Assembly: GCF_007860095.1 (NCBI RefSeq) | Contig: NZ_SJPT01000003.1 | Location: 207,764-271,763 of the forward strand | Direction of reading: 5' to 3' | From: Novipirellula galeiformis | GTDB lineage: Bacteria > Planctomycetota > Planctomycetia > Pirellulales > Pirellulaceae | Length of the DNA stretch: 64,000 nt | In this document: piece by piece, positions 16,961-26,382 of the stretch | Position numbering within the stretch: position 1 is the first letter of the stretch | Layout: each line of letters begins with the position of its first letter | Made by a program: the position numbers and the translations under genes | The notes under the pieces: generated by a model | Told to the model about the DNA's origin: nothing | What the model saw: only the letters and a program-made list of their open reading frames with translations | Database searches by the model: none

Positions 16961-19900
16961 CTATGCCAGAACGTTGGCTTCGTCCGCACTCTCGTCCTCG
17001 CCGGTTTTCACTCCCTTGGCGAACCAGGGATAAATCGCGGGGATCACGAACCCGGTTAGCAATGTGCTGGTGATCAACCCGCCGATCACCACGGTGGCCA
17101 GCGGCCGCTGCATCTCGGCACCATCGCTGGTCGAAAACGCCATCGGAATGAATCCGAAGCTTGCCACCAAGGCGGTCATCAAGACCGGACGCAATCGGTT
17201 GAGTGCCGTTTGCTCGGTGACTTGATCCATCGGCATTCCCGCTAATCGGGCATGTTCCGCCGCGCTCACCCAGACCAAACCATTGAGCACGGCGACCCCA
17301 AACAGAGCGATAAAGCCAACACCGGCGGAAATACTAAACGGCATCTCACGCAGCGCAAGTGCAAAGATCCCGCCGCTAGCCGCCATCGGCACAGCCATGA
17401 AAATCAACATCGCCAACGACACACTGTGGAACGTGGTGTGCAACAGTAGGAAGATCAACAGCAACACAATCGGTGTGATCACGAGCAAACGACGACTGGC
17501 GGATTGCAAGTTTTCAAAGTCACCGCCCCAACGAATCTCATACCCCACGGGCAGATCGATTTGCTCGGCGACGGCCCGTTTTGCGTCACCCACAAAACTG
17601 GCAACGTCTCGACCACGAACATTGGCGGCAACAAAAGTTCGTCGTCGCACGTTGTCGTGTTCGACCGAGGGCGGTGTCTCCTCGAGCTTCAAATCGGCTA
17701 ATTCGCCCAATGGCACAATCCGTCCACCGACCGAATCGACGGGCAATTGTCGCAGCAACTCCTCGTCTTTTCGCCATGCTTCGGGGATCCGCACCAAGAT
17801 CGGGTAACGCGCACGCCCCTCAATGATCGTCCCGACATTGCGTCCGCCTAATGATTCGATCGCTCCCAGAACTTTCGAGGCGTTGATACCGTATCGCGCC
17901 AGTGCCTCGCGGTTGGGACGAATCGACCATGTTTGCAAATTAGCTTGGTAATCGGCACGCACGTCCGCCGAACCAGGGATCATCTTCAAGACACTTTCGA
18001 TCTCCTTGGATTTCTTCGCTAACACATCCAAGTCGTTGCCGTAGAGCAACACGGCCACGTCGGATTTCACTCCCGCCACCAACTCATCGACTCGCATTTC
18101 GATCGGCTGGGTAAACCCGAACGCCACTCCGGCGACACGACCGTTGAGTTGCTCGTCCATCTCGGCAATCAAATCGTCGCGTGTGGTGCCTTCTCGCCAT
18201 TGGTCATGTGGCTTCAAGATCACCCAAACATCCGTTTGGTGAACCCCCATCACATCGTTTGCGATTTCCGGTCGCCCCGTTTTGCAAAAGACCGTTTTGA
18301 CTTCGGGGAATTCCATCAAAATCGTTTCGATCTCGGTGCTCATTTCGGTTGCACCTTCGATCGTCGCGCTGGGTAAACGCACCGCTTCGACGAGCAAGTC
18401 GCCCTCTTCGAGCCGCGGCATAAACTCGGCCCCGAGTTGGGCAGCGACGGGCACACTCATGCCGAATACCGCTAACGCCAACATGGTTGTGAATACGGGG
18501 GCGGCGATCGCGCGATGCACCAAAGGACGATAGATCCATTTGATTAGCCGGATGAACCAGACATCTTTGTCTTTCAAATTCCGTGGCAACGCAATGGCCG
18601 CAAGCGTTGGCATTAGCGTCATCGATAGAATCAACGAGCCAAACAGGGCAAACAACACCGTCATCGCCATCGGCCGAAACAATTTCCCCTCCGTCCCTTC
18701 GAGCAGGAGCACCGGAATGTACACGACGGCGATAATCAGTTCACCGAACATCGTCGGTTTACGCACTTCGATACAGGCGTCCCGAATCACCTCGACACGT
18801 TTACGAGCATTGCCCACATTGTGCGAAAGTTTGTGCATACAGTTTTCGATCATGATCACCGAGGAGTCGACGATCAAACCAAAGTCGATGGCTCCCAAAC
18901 TCATCAAACTTGCGGAAATCGCAGTGGCATACATCAAGTTCGCCGCGAACAACATCGAAAGCGGAATCGCCAAGGCGACGATAAAACCAGCTCGAAAGCT
19001 GCCCAACATCACTAACAACACCAAAATGACCAACAAGCCGCCTTCGACTAGATTCTTCATCACGGTTTTTAGCGTCCGGCCGATCAAGGCTGAACGATCA
19101 TAAGTAATTTCCATCGACACGCCCGGCGCCAGCGTCGGCATGATCTCGTCGATTCGCGACTTGACTCGCTCGACGACTTCGCGTGAATTCTCACCGATCA
19201 ACATCATCACCAAACCGGTGACCGCTTCGCCACGTCCATCACGTGTGACGGCACCTTGCCGCGTCATCGGAGCGATCGCAACCTCGGCGATATCCGACAA
19301 CAGGATCGGCACTCCATCGTCATTACGACGAATCACAATACTGCGAATTTCATCGACGTCCCGCAACAACGCCTCACCTCGGATAAACCGCTGCTCGTCG
19401 TGATAAACGACATAACCGCCACCGGTCGATCCATTGTTCTCTTCGACACGGCTAAACAGATCGCTAAGCGTGACATTGTTACTAACAAGGGCATCGGGGT
19501 TGGGACGGATCTCGAAAGTTTTATAGAAACCGCCATGCGTATTGATCTCGGTCACCCCACGCACCTCGCGTAGTTTTGGTGCAATCTCCCACTCTAACAT
19601 CGTCCGCAGTTGCATCGGCGTGTAGTCATCGCCACGCACTTCGAACTGCAATATCTCGCCTAGTGCCGTCGTTAGCGGCCCTAACTCAGGAGTCCCGTAG
19701 CCCGGCGGGATCGCCGCAGTGGCCGTTGGCAATCGTTCGGTGACGACTTGGCGGGCGAAATAGATATCGGTGCCTTCGTCAAAGACAATCGTCACAACCG
19801 AGATTCCGAACTTCGATACACTACGGATCTCTTCGACGTTGGGCAGTCCGCCCATTGTCGATTCAACCGGATAGGTAATGTATTGTTCCACTTCGACCGG

Positions 19901-20071
19901 CGATAACGAACCGGCGTCCGTAATCACCGCGACTTGGACATTGGTCATATCGGGAACTGCGTCGATCGGTAATTCGATCGCACTTTTCACCCCCGCGGCG
20001 GCCATTAGAAAGGTGACCGCGAGGACGATGAAGCGATTCTCGAGACAGAATTCAATTAGTTTTTGTAACAT
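16961..20071 (-). CDS. CzcA/CusA-family heavy-metal efflux RND permease
   Basis: A 1036-residue inner-membrane pump of the HME-RND family, which exports metal cations by proton antiport as a trimer. The proton-relay signature DFGLIVDSSVIMIEN carries the Asp, Asp and Glu at the spacing known from CzcA. The periplasmic region has RLEEGDLLVEAVRLP and TGRPEIANDVMG, closer to CzcA (Co/Zn/Cd) than to CusA (Cu/Ag), though the metal cannot be fixed from sequence alone. The ATG at 20071 is preferred over the frame start at 20095 because GGAGGAAT lies just upstream. The adaptor gene stop is embedded in that ribosome-binding site. It is the last gene of the operon. No outer-membrane TolC-like factor is nearby. 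Confidence 0.93.
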   Translation of the reverse strand: MLQKLIEFCLENRFIVLAVTFLMAAAGVKSAIELPIDAVPDMTNVQVAVITDAGSLSPVEVEQYITYPVESTMGGLPNVEEIRSVSKFGISVVTIVFDEGTDIYFARQVVTERLPTATAAIPPGYGTPELGPLTTALGEILQFEVRGDDYTPMQLRTMLEWEIAPKLREVRGVTEINTHGGFYKTFEIRPNPDALVSNNVTLSDLFSRVEENNGSTGGGYVVYHDEQRFIRGEALLRDVDEIRSIVIRRNDDGVPILLSDIAEVAIAPMTRQGAVTRDGRGEAVTGLVMMLIGENSREVVERVKSRIDEIMPTLAPGVSMEITYDRSALIGRTLKTVMKNLVEGGLLVILVLLVMLGSFRAGFIVALAIPLSMLFAANLMYATAISASLMSLGAIDFGLIVDSSVIMIENCMHKLSHNVGNARKRVEVIRDACIEVRKPTMFGELIIAVVYIPVLLLEGTEGKLFRPMAMTVLFALFGSLILSMTLMPTLAAIALPRNLKDKDVWFIRLIKWIYRPLVHRAIAAPVFTTMLALAVFGMSVPVAAQLGAEFMPRLEEGDLLVEAVRLPSATIEGATEMSTEIETILMEFPEVKTVFCKTGRPEIANDVMGVHQTDVWVILKPHDQWREGTTRDDLIAEMDEQLNGRVAGVAFGFTQPIEMRVDELVAGVKSDVAVLLYGNDLDVLAKKSKEIESVLKMIPGSADVRADYQANLQTWSIRPNREALARYGINASKVLGAIESLGGRNVGTIIEGRARYPILVRIPEAWRKDEELLRQLPVDSVGGRIVPLGELADLKLEETPPSVEHDNVRRRTFVAANVRGRDVASFVGDAKRAVAEQIDLPVGYEIRWGGDFENLQSASRRLLVITPIVLLLIFLLLHTTFHSVSLAMLIFMAVPMAASGGIFALALREMPFSISAGVGFIALFGVAVLNGLVWVSAAEHARLAGMPMDQVTEQTALNRLRPVLMTALVASFGFIPMAFSTSDGAEMQRPLATVVIGGLITSTLLTGFVIPAIYPWFAKGVKTGEDESADEANVLA

Positions 20072-20075
20072 CAGA

Positions 20076-21551
20076 TTATTCCTCCTCACCGGCAAGAAGA
20101 ATTTCGCTCTTCAGCTTAAAAACGCCTTCGACCACGACCTGATCGCCGACGGTCAATCCCGAAGTGATTTCGGTCATCTCGTTTTGCTGGTCACCGGTCG
20201 CGACGTCCACACGACAAAATTCGGAATCGCTGTCCGCGATAAACACAAACGTTTGGTTCTCGTGCATCACAACCGCTTTGGTTGGCACCGCGATCACTTC
20301 ACGCAACTCCGACGTGGGGACGGTCATGCGAATGAACATTCCCGGTCGCAAACGCGGGTCAGACGTAGCGACCGAGGCGACCAACGGTGCCGCCCCCGTG
20401 GCCAAATTCACACGACGCCCCACTAGGATCACTTGGCCTTCGAACACCGTGTCGGCAATCGCAGGCGCGGTAATGGCCACGGCTTTTCCTACCGCAACGG
20501 TGATCGCATTCCAATCACTTTGCCGAATATCCGCTTCGGCCCATAAGTGCGACGTATCCGCGATGGTGAAAATGGGTTCTCCTACGGAGACACGCTCAGT
20601 CGTCGTGAGCAACCGTTCTTCGACCGTCCCGTCGATGGGAGAAACTAGATCAACGTTCGAAAGCGTATCTTTCTTGACTTGGCGAAACGAAGCTTGCGTC
20701 ACCACGGGAGCCGCGGGCCCCAGCAGTGCGTTGAGCCGCTGAAGTGCAATATCGACTTCGCGTTGAGCGGCTTCCGCGGCGGCAGTCGATTGTTTGCACT
20801 TTTGACTGACATCAAACAACGCCTGGTCCATCCGCGACGTAAGCGCCGCGTCGGCGGTTTGCTTTTCTCGCTCGCGTTCGGTCTGGATCCGTCCGGCAAT
20901 CGCGCCGACGTCAGCGGCTTCGCGAGATCCGTTGGCAATCGCAATTGCCGATCGTTTTCGAGCATACGCTTCGATCAACGTGCGACCATAATCCCCCAAC
21001 GTCTCGGCGGCCATTCCGTCGACAAGATGTTCCGGTGATTCTCCGCCGCGAATCAATGCGACAAGTTCTTCGACGCCGCTGCAAATTTCCGAATGACGTT
21101 TTTGTTCGTTCAAAGCGAGCTGTAAATTTGCCAACCGCGATTGAATCTCGCTGCGGGCTTGCCCCACCTCCGGACTGCTGATGCGGGCAACCACTTGGCC
21201 CCGATGAACCGGATTGCCAGGCTGAACCAGGATTTCCGTCAGAATTCCATCACAGGCGGAATGGATCGAAACGTGGCGATTTTGGTCATAGTCCAGTCGT
21301 CCAGGCAACGTACAAGTCGATTGCAGCATCCGGCGTTGGACCGTTTCAACTTGGATCGCAGCGGAGGCGAGTTTGGGGAGCGGCAATTTGACCGTGCGAA
21401 TTTCCGGAGCGGATGAGTTCGCCGAATCAAGTTCGACGTGCCCGAGATCGGCGGAGTCGATCCTCGGCTCGTCTGAGCGAGGCCAGAACAACAGGGCGCC
21501 ACCAATACCGAGAGCGCATAGTCCGAGCGCGTAAAGTAATTTCTTGTGCAT
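20076..21551 (-). CDS. Efflux RND periplasmic adaptor (CusB/CzcB family)
   Basis: A 491-residue membrane-fusion protein. It begins with one hydrophobic helix (LYALGLCALGIGGALLFW), followed by a beta-barrel/lipoyl half (PGRLDYDQNRHVSIHSACDG, EILVQPGNPVHRGQVVARISSPEV), a long alpha-helical hairpin rich in Glu/Arg/Ala (about 130-265), and the second lipoyl and barrel parts (DLVSPIDGTVEERLLTTTERVSVGEPIFTIAD, TVPTSELREVIAVPTKAV). It would bridge the CzcA-type pump to an outer-membrane channel. The stop overlaps the pump's ribosome-binding site, so the two are translationally linked. The C-terminus ends in GEEE with no extra metal-chaperone domain. The starting ATG is not preceded by a strong Shine-Dalgarno. 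Confidence 0.92.
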   Translation of the reverse strand: MHKKLLYALGLCALGIGGALLFWPRSDEPRIDSADLGHVELDSANSSAPEIRTVKLPLPKLASAAIQVETVQRRMLQSTCTLPGRLDYDQNRHVSIHSACDGILTEILVQPGNPVHRGQVVARISSPEVGQARSEIQSRLANLQLALNEQKRHSEICSGVEELVALIRGGESPEHLVDGMAAETLGDYGRTLIEAYARKRSAIAIANGSREAADVGAIAGRIQTEREREKQTADAALTSRMDQALFDVSQKCKQSTAAAEAAQREVDIALQRLNALLGPAAPVVTQASFRQVKKDTLSNVDLVSPIDGTVEERLLTTTERVSVGEPIFTIADTSHLWAEADIRQSDWNAITVAVGKAVAITAPAIADTVFEGQVILVGRRVNLATGAAPLVASVATSDPRLRPGMFIRMTVPTSELREVIAVPTKAVVMHENQTFVFIADSDSEFCRVDVATGDQQNEMTEITSGLTVGDQVVVEGVFKLKSEILLAGEEE

Positions 21552-21719
21552 GGTTCGTATTCGCCAAAGTGTCTTTGAAACGATCCAAAGACGGTGTGCG
21601 GGAAAAAGAGAGGCGTTCAGGGGCGTGTGCTCGCGGGTTCAAACGCGAAAAGCGAACCGAGGTTTTGCGCACGTACGTGCAGCCGTCCTGATCAGCTTTT
21701 CAAGCGAGCGTGGAACGCG

Positions 21720-22286
21720 CTAGGTCCGCGAAACGCAAACGAGCGTGCAGAGAGGCACGTCAAGATAGGTTTGCGTAAACGAATGACGTGGCATTGAATC
21801 GCTCAACGAGGGAGCAATGCAAACGGGGAACTCCAACGCGAACCAGCAATTCCTCGCGTCCAAATGCAACACGTCCCACAGGCAAGCCACGTCATCCTCA
21901 AGGGTTGAATCCCCTTGATTGCCCCAAATCCCTAAAGGAGAAAAGGCAGCCGAGTGAGGAAGATCCGATGAATCCTCCGTTGGGACGGGAAAGTCGCAGG
22001 GCATGAACCAATGCCAATGCACCCCACCGTTCTGCTCTCCCTCGGAGAGCAACCGAACGTCCCGAACGCAGTCGCCGACTTGGTGGTGGCGTGCGAGATG
22101 GGTATTCAGCGAGTTACCCCCCATCGCTTCGTGAGAATGAGCGACGGGTAATGGAAATTGAGCGAGCAGTAACCAGACCAAAGCCGCGATCCGCAAGCAG
22201 CGGCTGCTAATGGATCGGCGACCCGCTACGCAATGCAGCGTCAAGCGGCTGGAGCGGACGTCGACCGGGGCGGGAAGGTGAGCCAT
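21720..22286 (-). CDS. His/Cys-containing exported protein preceding the metal efflux genes
   Basis: A 188-residue protein that I cannot assign to a named family. A basic start and a hydrophobic stretch (IAALVWLLLAQFPLPVAHSH, near residues 33-52) look like a signal sequence or anchor. The mature part contains clustered histidines (HSHE, ARHH, HWHW) and several cysteines, a composition that often goes with metal binding. It is on the same strand as the efflux adaptor, 168 bases upstream. Its position as first gene of the unit suggests a role in periplasmic metal capture or sensing. This is an inference from composition and location only. Confidence 0.55.
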   Translation of the reverse strand: MAHLPAPVDVRSSRLTLHCVAGRRSISSRCLRIAALVWLLLAQFPLPVAHSHEAMGGNSLNTHLARHHQVGDCVRDVRLLSEGEQNGGVHWHWFMPCDFPVPTEDSSDLPHSAAFSPLGIWGNQGDSTLEDDVACLWDVLHLDARNCWFALEFPVCIAPSLSDSMPRHSFTQTYLDVPLCTLVCVSRT

Positions 22287-22480
22287 GATTCCACAATCCT
22301 AGTTAGCCCCCACCCGATCGTCAATTCATTTTGCGCCGCCGCGATTGCCGCTCCCGTGCCAAGTCCACCGCAACTCGGGGGAGGAGGCGAGTGCGGGGAC
22401 ACCGCAGATTCCAACGAAAAAACGCCGCAGCATGCAATTCGCACGCTACGGCGGAATGAAATTCGTTGATTTCGTTTGAG

Positions 22481-23641
22481 CTATCGATTCAGTTCGATAC
22501 CGAAGGTTCCACCCACCATCACGACGTCTTGGTCCTGGGAACCGCCCCGTTCTTGGTTGGTGCCGGTTGGATCGACGGGGCCTCCTCGCCAAATCCCGGT
22601 CGCCAAGTCGATGACCTGGAAACCTGTTCGAATTTTGATGGCACGAGTGAGTTGATAGGCTAGCTCGCCGCGAATATCGAATCCGATAACGAACTGCTCA
22701 TTTCGCTCGAACAAGGGACGCGTTCTGGAGGTGGTAACGAAGTCGGGTGTTTCGTCGATCCCGACGGTGGTATCGATTTGCCGCTGAGTCATTGCCGACT
22801 GCAGACTGCCGCCGACAAAACCGCGGAAGTCAGCGGTGTAGGTAAAGCGATTGCGGAATTTGATATAACGGAAACCGAACTGGGCAGCCAGGATATCGTT
22901 TTTAGTTGTCGCCGAATCGGTGGTCAATTGTTCGTAGTCGTCACCGAGAAAAACATCGGGCAGAGCCGTACCGTCGGCTGTGGTTCGATAGTCTTGGTTG
23001 ACGACATAGTCATCGAGCTTTGCCCAACGGAAGCCAACCAACGGCTCAAGAATTCCACCGTAATGGTACGGTTCCATACGCCATGTCTTGTTCAATTCGA
23101 AGCTATCGTATTCCATCGCGTTGAGCGAATTTGCTACGAAATACAACCGTTGGTCGTAGCCGGGCGTATTGCCATCACTGGGGATCAGCGGACCACTGTC
23201 CCCCTCTTCGTCATCGGCGTCGGCGACGACCCCAAATCGGATCAGCCGTTCACGAGCGACGATATCGTATTTACCGGGTCCGCCCAGATTGGTGTAGGTG
23301 AACATCCAACCGTGTTCGACGTCGGGCAACATGTAGCCGACTTCGTAGCGATGTCCCCAACCCCGATCCATCTCGGTTTCGGCGTCTTGAATTTTTTCTA
23401 ACTCAGGCCGCGATGCGTACAGTGCCAAGCGATCGTAGGTCGCAAACCAACCCGTGTTGGCTCGCTTCTTGGGCTTCAAATCGGCCAAGTCCATATCATA
23501 GACTGGTCGAAACCATTGAAAGTCAGGATCGAACGCCAAAGGGTCCGCTGGTGGCACATGGTCTTGTGCATATCCTGTAGCAATGGCGCCCAGCATCGCT
23601 ATTGTTGTGAGCAGGCTTGCCGTCAGCTTCCGTACCGACAT
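22481..23641 (-). CDS. BBP7-like outer-membrane beta-barrel protein
   Basis: The protein has a signal peptide (MSVRKLTASLLTTIAMLGAIATGYA) and then alternating beta-strand patterns with many aromatic residues, ending in VVMVGGTFGIELNR, a typical last strand of the planctomycete BBP7 beta-barrel family. The repeated Tyr/Phe/Trp-Arg strands (QFGFRYIKFRNRFTYTADFRGFVGG) fit an outer-membrane barrel. The frame is open to a GTG at 23722, and a further ATG is at 23662. I chose the ATG at 23639-23641, which starts directly at the basic signal-peptide region, giving 386 residues. It is transcribed alone, downstream of a long non-coding stretch. Its cargo or ligand is unknown. Confidence 0.7.
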   Translation of the reverse strand: MSVRKLTASLLTTIAMLGAIATGYAQDHVPPADPLAFDPDFQWFRPVYDMDLADLKPKKRANTGWFATYDRLALYASRPELEKIQDAETEMDRGWGHRYEVGYMLPDVEHGWMFTYTNLGGPGKYDIVARERLIRFGVVADADDEEGDSGPLIPSDGNTPGYDQRLYFVANSLNAMEYDSFELNKTWRMEPYHYGGILEPLVGFRWAKLDDYVVNQDYRTTADGTALPDVFLGDDYEQLTTDSATTKNDILAAQFGFRYIKFRNRFTYTADFRGFVGGSLQSAMTQRQIDTTVGIDETPDFVTTSRTRPLFERNEQFVIGFDIRGELAYQLTRAIKIRTGFQVIDLATGIWRGGPVDPTGTNQERGGSQDQDVVMVGGTFGIELNR

Positions 23642-23722
23642 CGCGTGTTCCACCATCTTCATGAAGTTTGATTTGTCAAGTGACACATCCGTCACTCTAT
23701 GCCTAATGGCCGCATCGCCCAC

Positions 23723-24259
23723 TCGATTGACACATCGCCAAGGGAATGATCGGGGCGGTTCCCCTCTGAAATCCTCTCACCGTCACCGACAGTAACCCCA
23801 GGTGGGGTCATGCGGTTCAGAAGGAACAAATCAGGTTGTACTGGTAGTATCGGCTGGCTCGATCGCCAAGGCTTAGTTTGTTTGGCATTAGAAACAGCAA
23901 AAGTCCGAGAATCTGTAGAACCGGAACACCTTGCCAGCGATTTCACGTGAAAAACGGGGATTCCACGATGTGAATCGGGATAAAAAAAGCATCCTTCGCG
24001 GCCGATTCGCCGTCGTTCCGCTGCCATTTCGCGGCTGGAGCCTACGGGATTCGCCTCTCCGGCCCGTGGCCGGAAGCAAAAACATGCGTCGCGGCTCTCG
24101 CAGCCAGCAGCGACTTTTCCCCTGAGCTCAAACGACTCAGCCCTTTCCGCGATCCGGTCGACCTCGCCCCCAACTCGGAGCGTGGCCGTCGAGCAATTCC
24201 GAGCGATTCCGACGCGATCGGATAGGCTGGCCCGATAGGCTAGGCGGATACGAAACCCA
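23723..24259. other. Gene-poor stretch upstream of the BBP7-like gene
   Basis: About 540 bases with no supported gene. A 199-codon minus-strand frame crosses it and overlaps the tadA end, but it is Arg/Ser/Cys-rich with no motif and looks spurious. A GC-rich segment near 24000-24120 contains short self-complementary pieces (GGCCCGTGGCC near 24059-24069). Nothing firm is called. Confidence 0.4.
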
Positions 24260-24763
24260 CTACTTCTTGCCCATCGCCCGCTTGCTGGCAAAAAAGTCGG
24301 TTAGCACCTTGCCGCACCGATCTGCCATGACGCCGGAGGTGACTAAACATCGATGGTTTAAGCGCGTGTCCTCGAGCAAGTGATACAGACTGGCCACCGC
24401 GCCCGCCTTGGGATCAGCCGCCCCAAAGACGACTCGTGGAATCCGCGATTGCAAAATCGCCCCGGCACACATGATGCAGGGCTCCAGCGTGACATACAGC
24501 GTCGTTTGCTCGAGCCGCCAATCTTCGACCGCCGCTGCCGCTTGCGTGATCGCAATCATTTCGGCATGAGCGGTGGGGTCTTTCAAGCTTTCACGTTGAT
24601 TCGACGCGGCAGCGATGATCGAATGATCGCGAACGATAATCGCCCCGACGGGCACCTCATCCGCATCGACCGCTTGAAAAGCCAACTCAAGTGCTCGGCC
24701 CATCCAATGCGAGTCCGACTCGAGCAACAAATTGGACGGCAACTCCATTTCTCGATCACTCAC
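24260..24763 (-). CDS. tadA: tRNA-specific adenosine deaminase
   Basis: A 167-residue cytidine-deaminase-fold enzyme that converts the wobble adenosine of tRNA-Arg(ACG) to inosine. The zinc site is complete: HAEM supplies the His and catalytic Glu, and [12 protein letters not shown] supplies the two Cys. The C-terminal [20 protein letters not shown] and [10 protein letters not shown] stretches match TadA rather than other deaminases. Translation appears to start at GTG (24761-24763), overlapping the stop of the upstream DUF1080 gene by four bases. An ATG five codons later is the alternative. The C-terminal tail is short ([11 protein letters not shown]). It is normally essential. Confidence 0.93.
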   Translation of the reverse strand: MSDREMELPSNLLLESDSHWMGRALELAFQAVDADEVPVGAIIVRDHSIIAAASNQRESLKDPTAHAEMIAITQAAAAVEDWRLEQTTLYVTLEPCIMCAGAILQSRIPRVVFGAADPKAGAVASLYHLLEDTRLNHRCLVTSGVMADRCGKVLTDFFASKRAMGKK

Positions 24764-25653
24764 TTGGAATCCTTTTCCTCACGGTCGGTGGCTTCTGGCT
24801 GCTTGGTCTCGGCAAAATCTGCGGGCGTCAAGCGACGCACGCGCATGTTACGAAGTTCCGCATCACATTGAAACGCGGCGACGCCAAAGGGCTCGCATTG
24901 GTCCATCTCGGCTCGTATACCAAACTCATGTCCCTGCCGCTCTTGGTCGATCATTTTCTTGTCATCTAACCAACACTGGATCGCCTTGTCCGTCACCCGG
25001 ACCCGGACGCGATACCATTTATCGTTATCAAAATTGAGGAACTGGGTCGTTGGATTCTGGCTCGCATCCTCACCATCGATGCTGCTGATCCCCATGATGC
25101 CGCCTCCCCAACCGCCCAAGATCAAGCTGACGTTTGCTTCACCGACCGGAAAGGTTAGGCCGCAGAAGAAGTCGTAGCCTTCGACACGCTGCGCTTCGAG
25201 AGCCACTTCGTAGTTTTCTCGGATCACGTCGCCTTCCCAGCGAATACCGGTCAACGGGTCGCCGTACGCTAGCTTTGCCGAATTCCCTTTGATTTCCACT
25301 AAGCCGTCACCGCCAAATTGGCAAACGACCCAAGATCCTTCAATCGGCTTCCACTGGATGTGCTTGGCCTCCGCCGCTTTCTTGGCGTTGTTTTTTGGAG
25401 CGGTGTCTTGTTGAGCGTTGGGCTTTTTCTGTGAATCCGCAGTCTTCGATTTTTCGCTACCCGTTTTTTCGCTACCCGTTTGCTCCACAACGCTCGGCTC
25501 GGATTCCGAAGCGGTGGCTGTGGGGGGCTGAGCCGAAACCGGATCGGAACCCACTAGACCGAGGGTTGAAAACGCGATCGCCGCAAGGACCACGCCACGA
25601 CAACTGGGCTTGGAAGTGAACACCGAAAACTTGTAAAGCAGCTTGTAAAGCAC
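24760..25653 (-). CDS. Secreted DUF1080/concanavalin-fold protein
   Basis: A 297-residue protein beginning at GTG with AAGGAAT five bases upstream. Residues 1-42 act as signal peptide ([21 protein letters not shown]). A Ser/Glu/Lys-rich spacer with imperfect repeats ([19 protein letters not shown]) runs to about residue 95. The rest resembles the DUF1080 (3-keto-disaccharide hydrolase-like, concanavalin-type) domain abundant in planctomycetes: [70 protein letters not shown] role in extracellular sugar binding or breakdown is possible; catalytic residues cannot be assigned. It overlaps tadA by four bases, an unexpected pairing that may reflect only shared transcription. Confidence 0.75.
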   Translation of the reverse strand: MLYKLLYKFSVFTSKPSCRGVVLAAIAFSTLGLVGSDPVSAQPPTATASESEPSVVEQTGSEKTGSEKSKTADSQKKPNAQQDTAPKNNAKKAAEAKHIQWKPIEGSWVVCQFGGDGLVEIKGNSAKLAYGDPLTGIRWEGDVIRENYEVALEAQRVEGYDFFCGLTFPVGEANVSLILGGWGGGIMGISSIDGEDASQNPTTQFLNFDNDKWYRVRVRVTDKAIQCWLDDKKMIDQERQGHEFGIRAEMDQCEPFGVAAFQCDAELRNMRVRRLTPADFAETKQPEATDREEKDSK

Positions 25654-25804
25654 CGTCGATTCCTTACCGAAAAAGATTACGGATGAAATGGATTAAAAAC
25701 GGACACCAAAAACCCCCTCTGCGGGGCGGAATACCGTTAGTCTGAGGGGACCGAGCTGTTGATCTTTGCCCAACCACCTTGTTTAGAAACAAAACGGAGT
25801 CACG

Positions 25805-26251
25805 ATGTCGTCTGCTCCAGCTTATCCCATCTCGGGGAGATCGATGCAGTCAATTACGAAAAAAACCATTCTCGGCATTCGTCTAGCGGTGCTTGCGTTG
25901 GTGGGATATTGGTTATTGATCTTTGTGCTGACCCACCTGCCCGCGGAGTCGCTGAAGCCCCCCAAGGTCAACGATAAACTAGCGCACTTTCTCGCCTATG
26001 GCGGACTGGGGATGCTGATGTGCTACGTGACGACCTCGGATCGCGTGATCAAGCGTTTTGGCTCAATTGCGGCGATCGGCATGACTTACGCGGCGTTGGA
26101 CGAATACACGCAAAGTTTCGTCGAGGGGCGTTATTCCGATCCGTACGATTTTCTCGCGGACGCCGCTGGTTTGTGCACCGCCATCTTGGTTTACGCAACC
26201 CTTCGTGGCGTCTTTTCCCTTTGGAAGAAATCGCGTACCGCGTTGACTTAG
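25805..26251 (+). CDS. VanZ family membrane protein
   Basis: A 148-residue protein with four hydrophobic segments and the VanZ signature: LTHLPA near residue 40, NDKLAHFLAYGGLGML, and YAALDEYTQSFVEGRYSDPYDFLADAAG. VanZ-like proteins are small inner-membrane proteins of uncertain function; one member contributes to teicoplanin resistance in VanA strains. That phenotype should not be inferred here. GGAG precedes the ATG by seven bases. An internal ATG at codon 14 is also preceded by GGGGAG. It is the only gene in its unit, upstream of proA by 131 bases. Confidence 0.85.
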   Translation: MSSAPAYPISGRSMQSITKKTILGIRLAVLALVGYWLLIFVLTHLPAESLKPPKVNDKLAHFLAYGGLGMLMCYVTTSDRVIKRFGSIAAIGMTYAALDEYTQSFVEGRYSDPYDFLADAAGLCTAILVYATLRGVFSLWKKSRTALT

Positions 26252-26382
26252 GCGCCGCTGATTCCTGCTCCGACATTCGAATTCGCCGTTGACCCCTCGC
26301 ACCGCATCGTCGACAATCAATCGCAGGCTATGAAAGCCTAGAAATTGCTTAGTTTTATGCCGCTTGGACCCCTCTGGTTAAC

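Noticed and set aside
23692-24291. A 199-codon minus-strand frame between the BBP7-like gene and tadA
   Set aside because: Overlaps the end of tadA out of frame and has an Arg/Ser/Cys-rich composition unlike the real genes.
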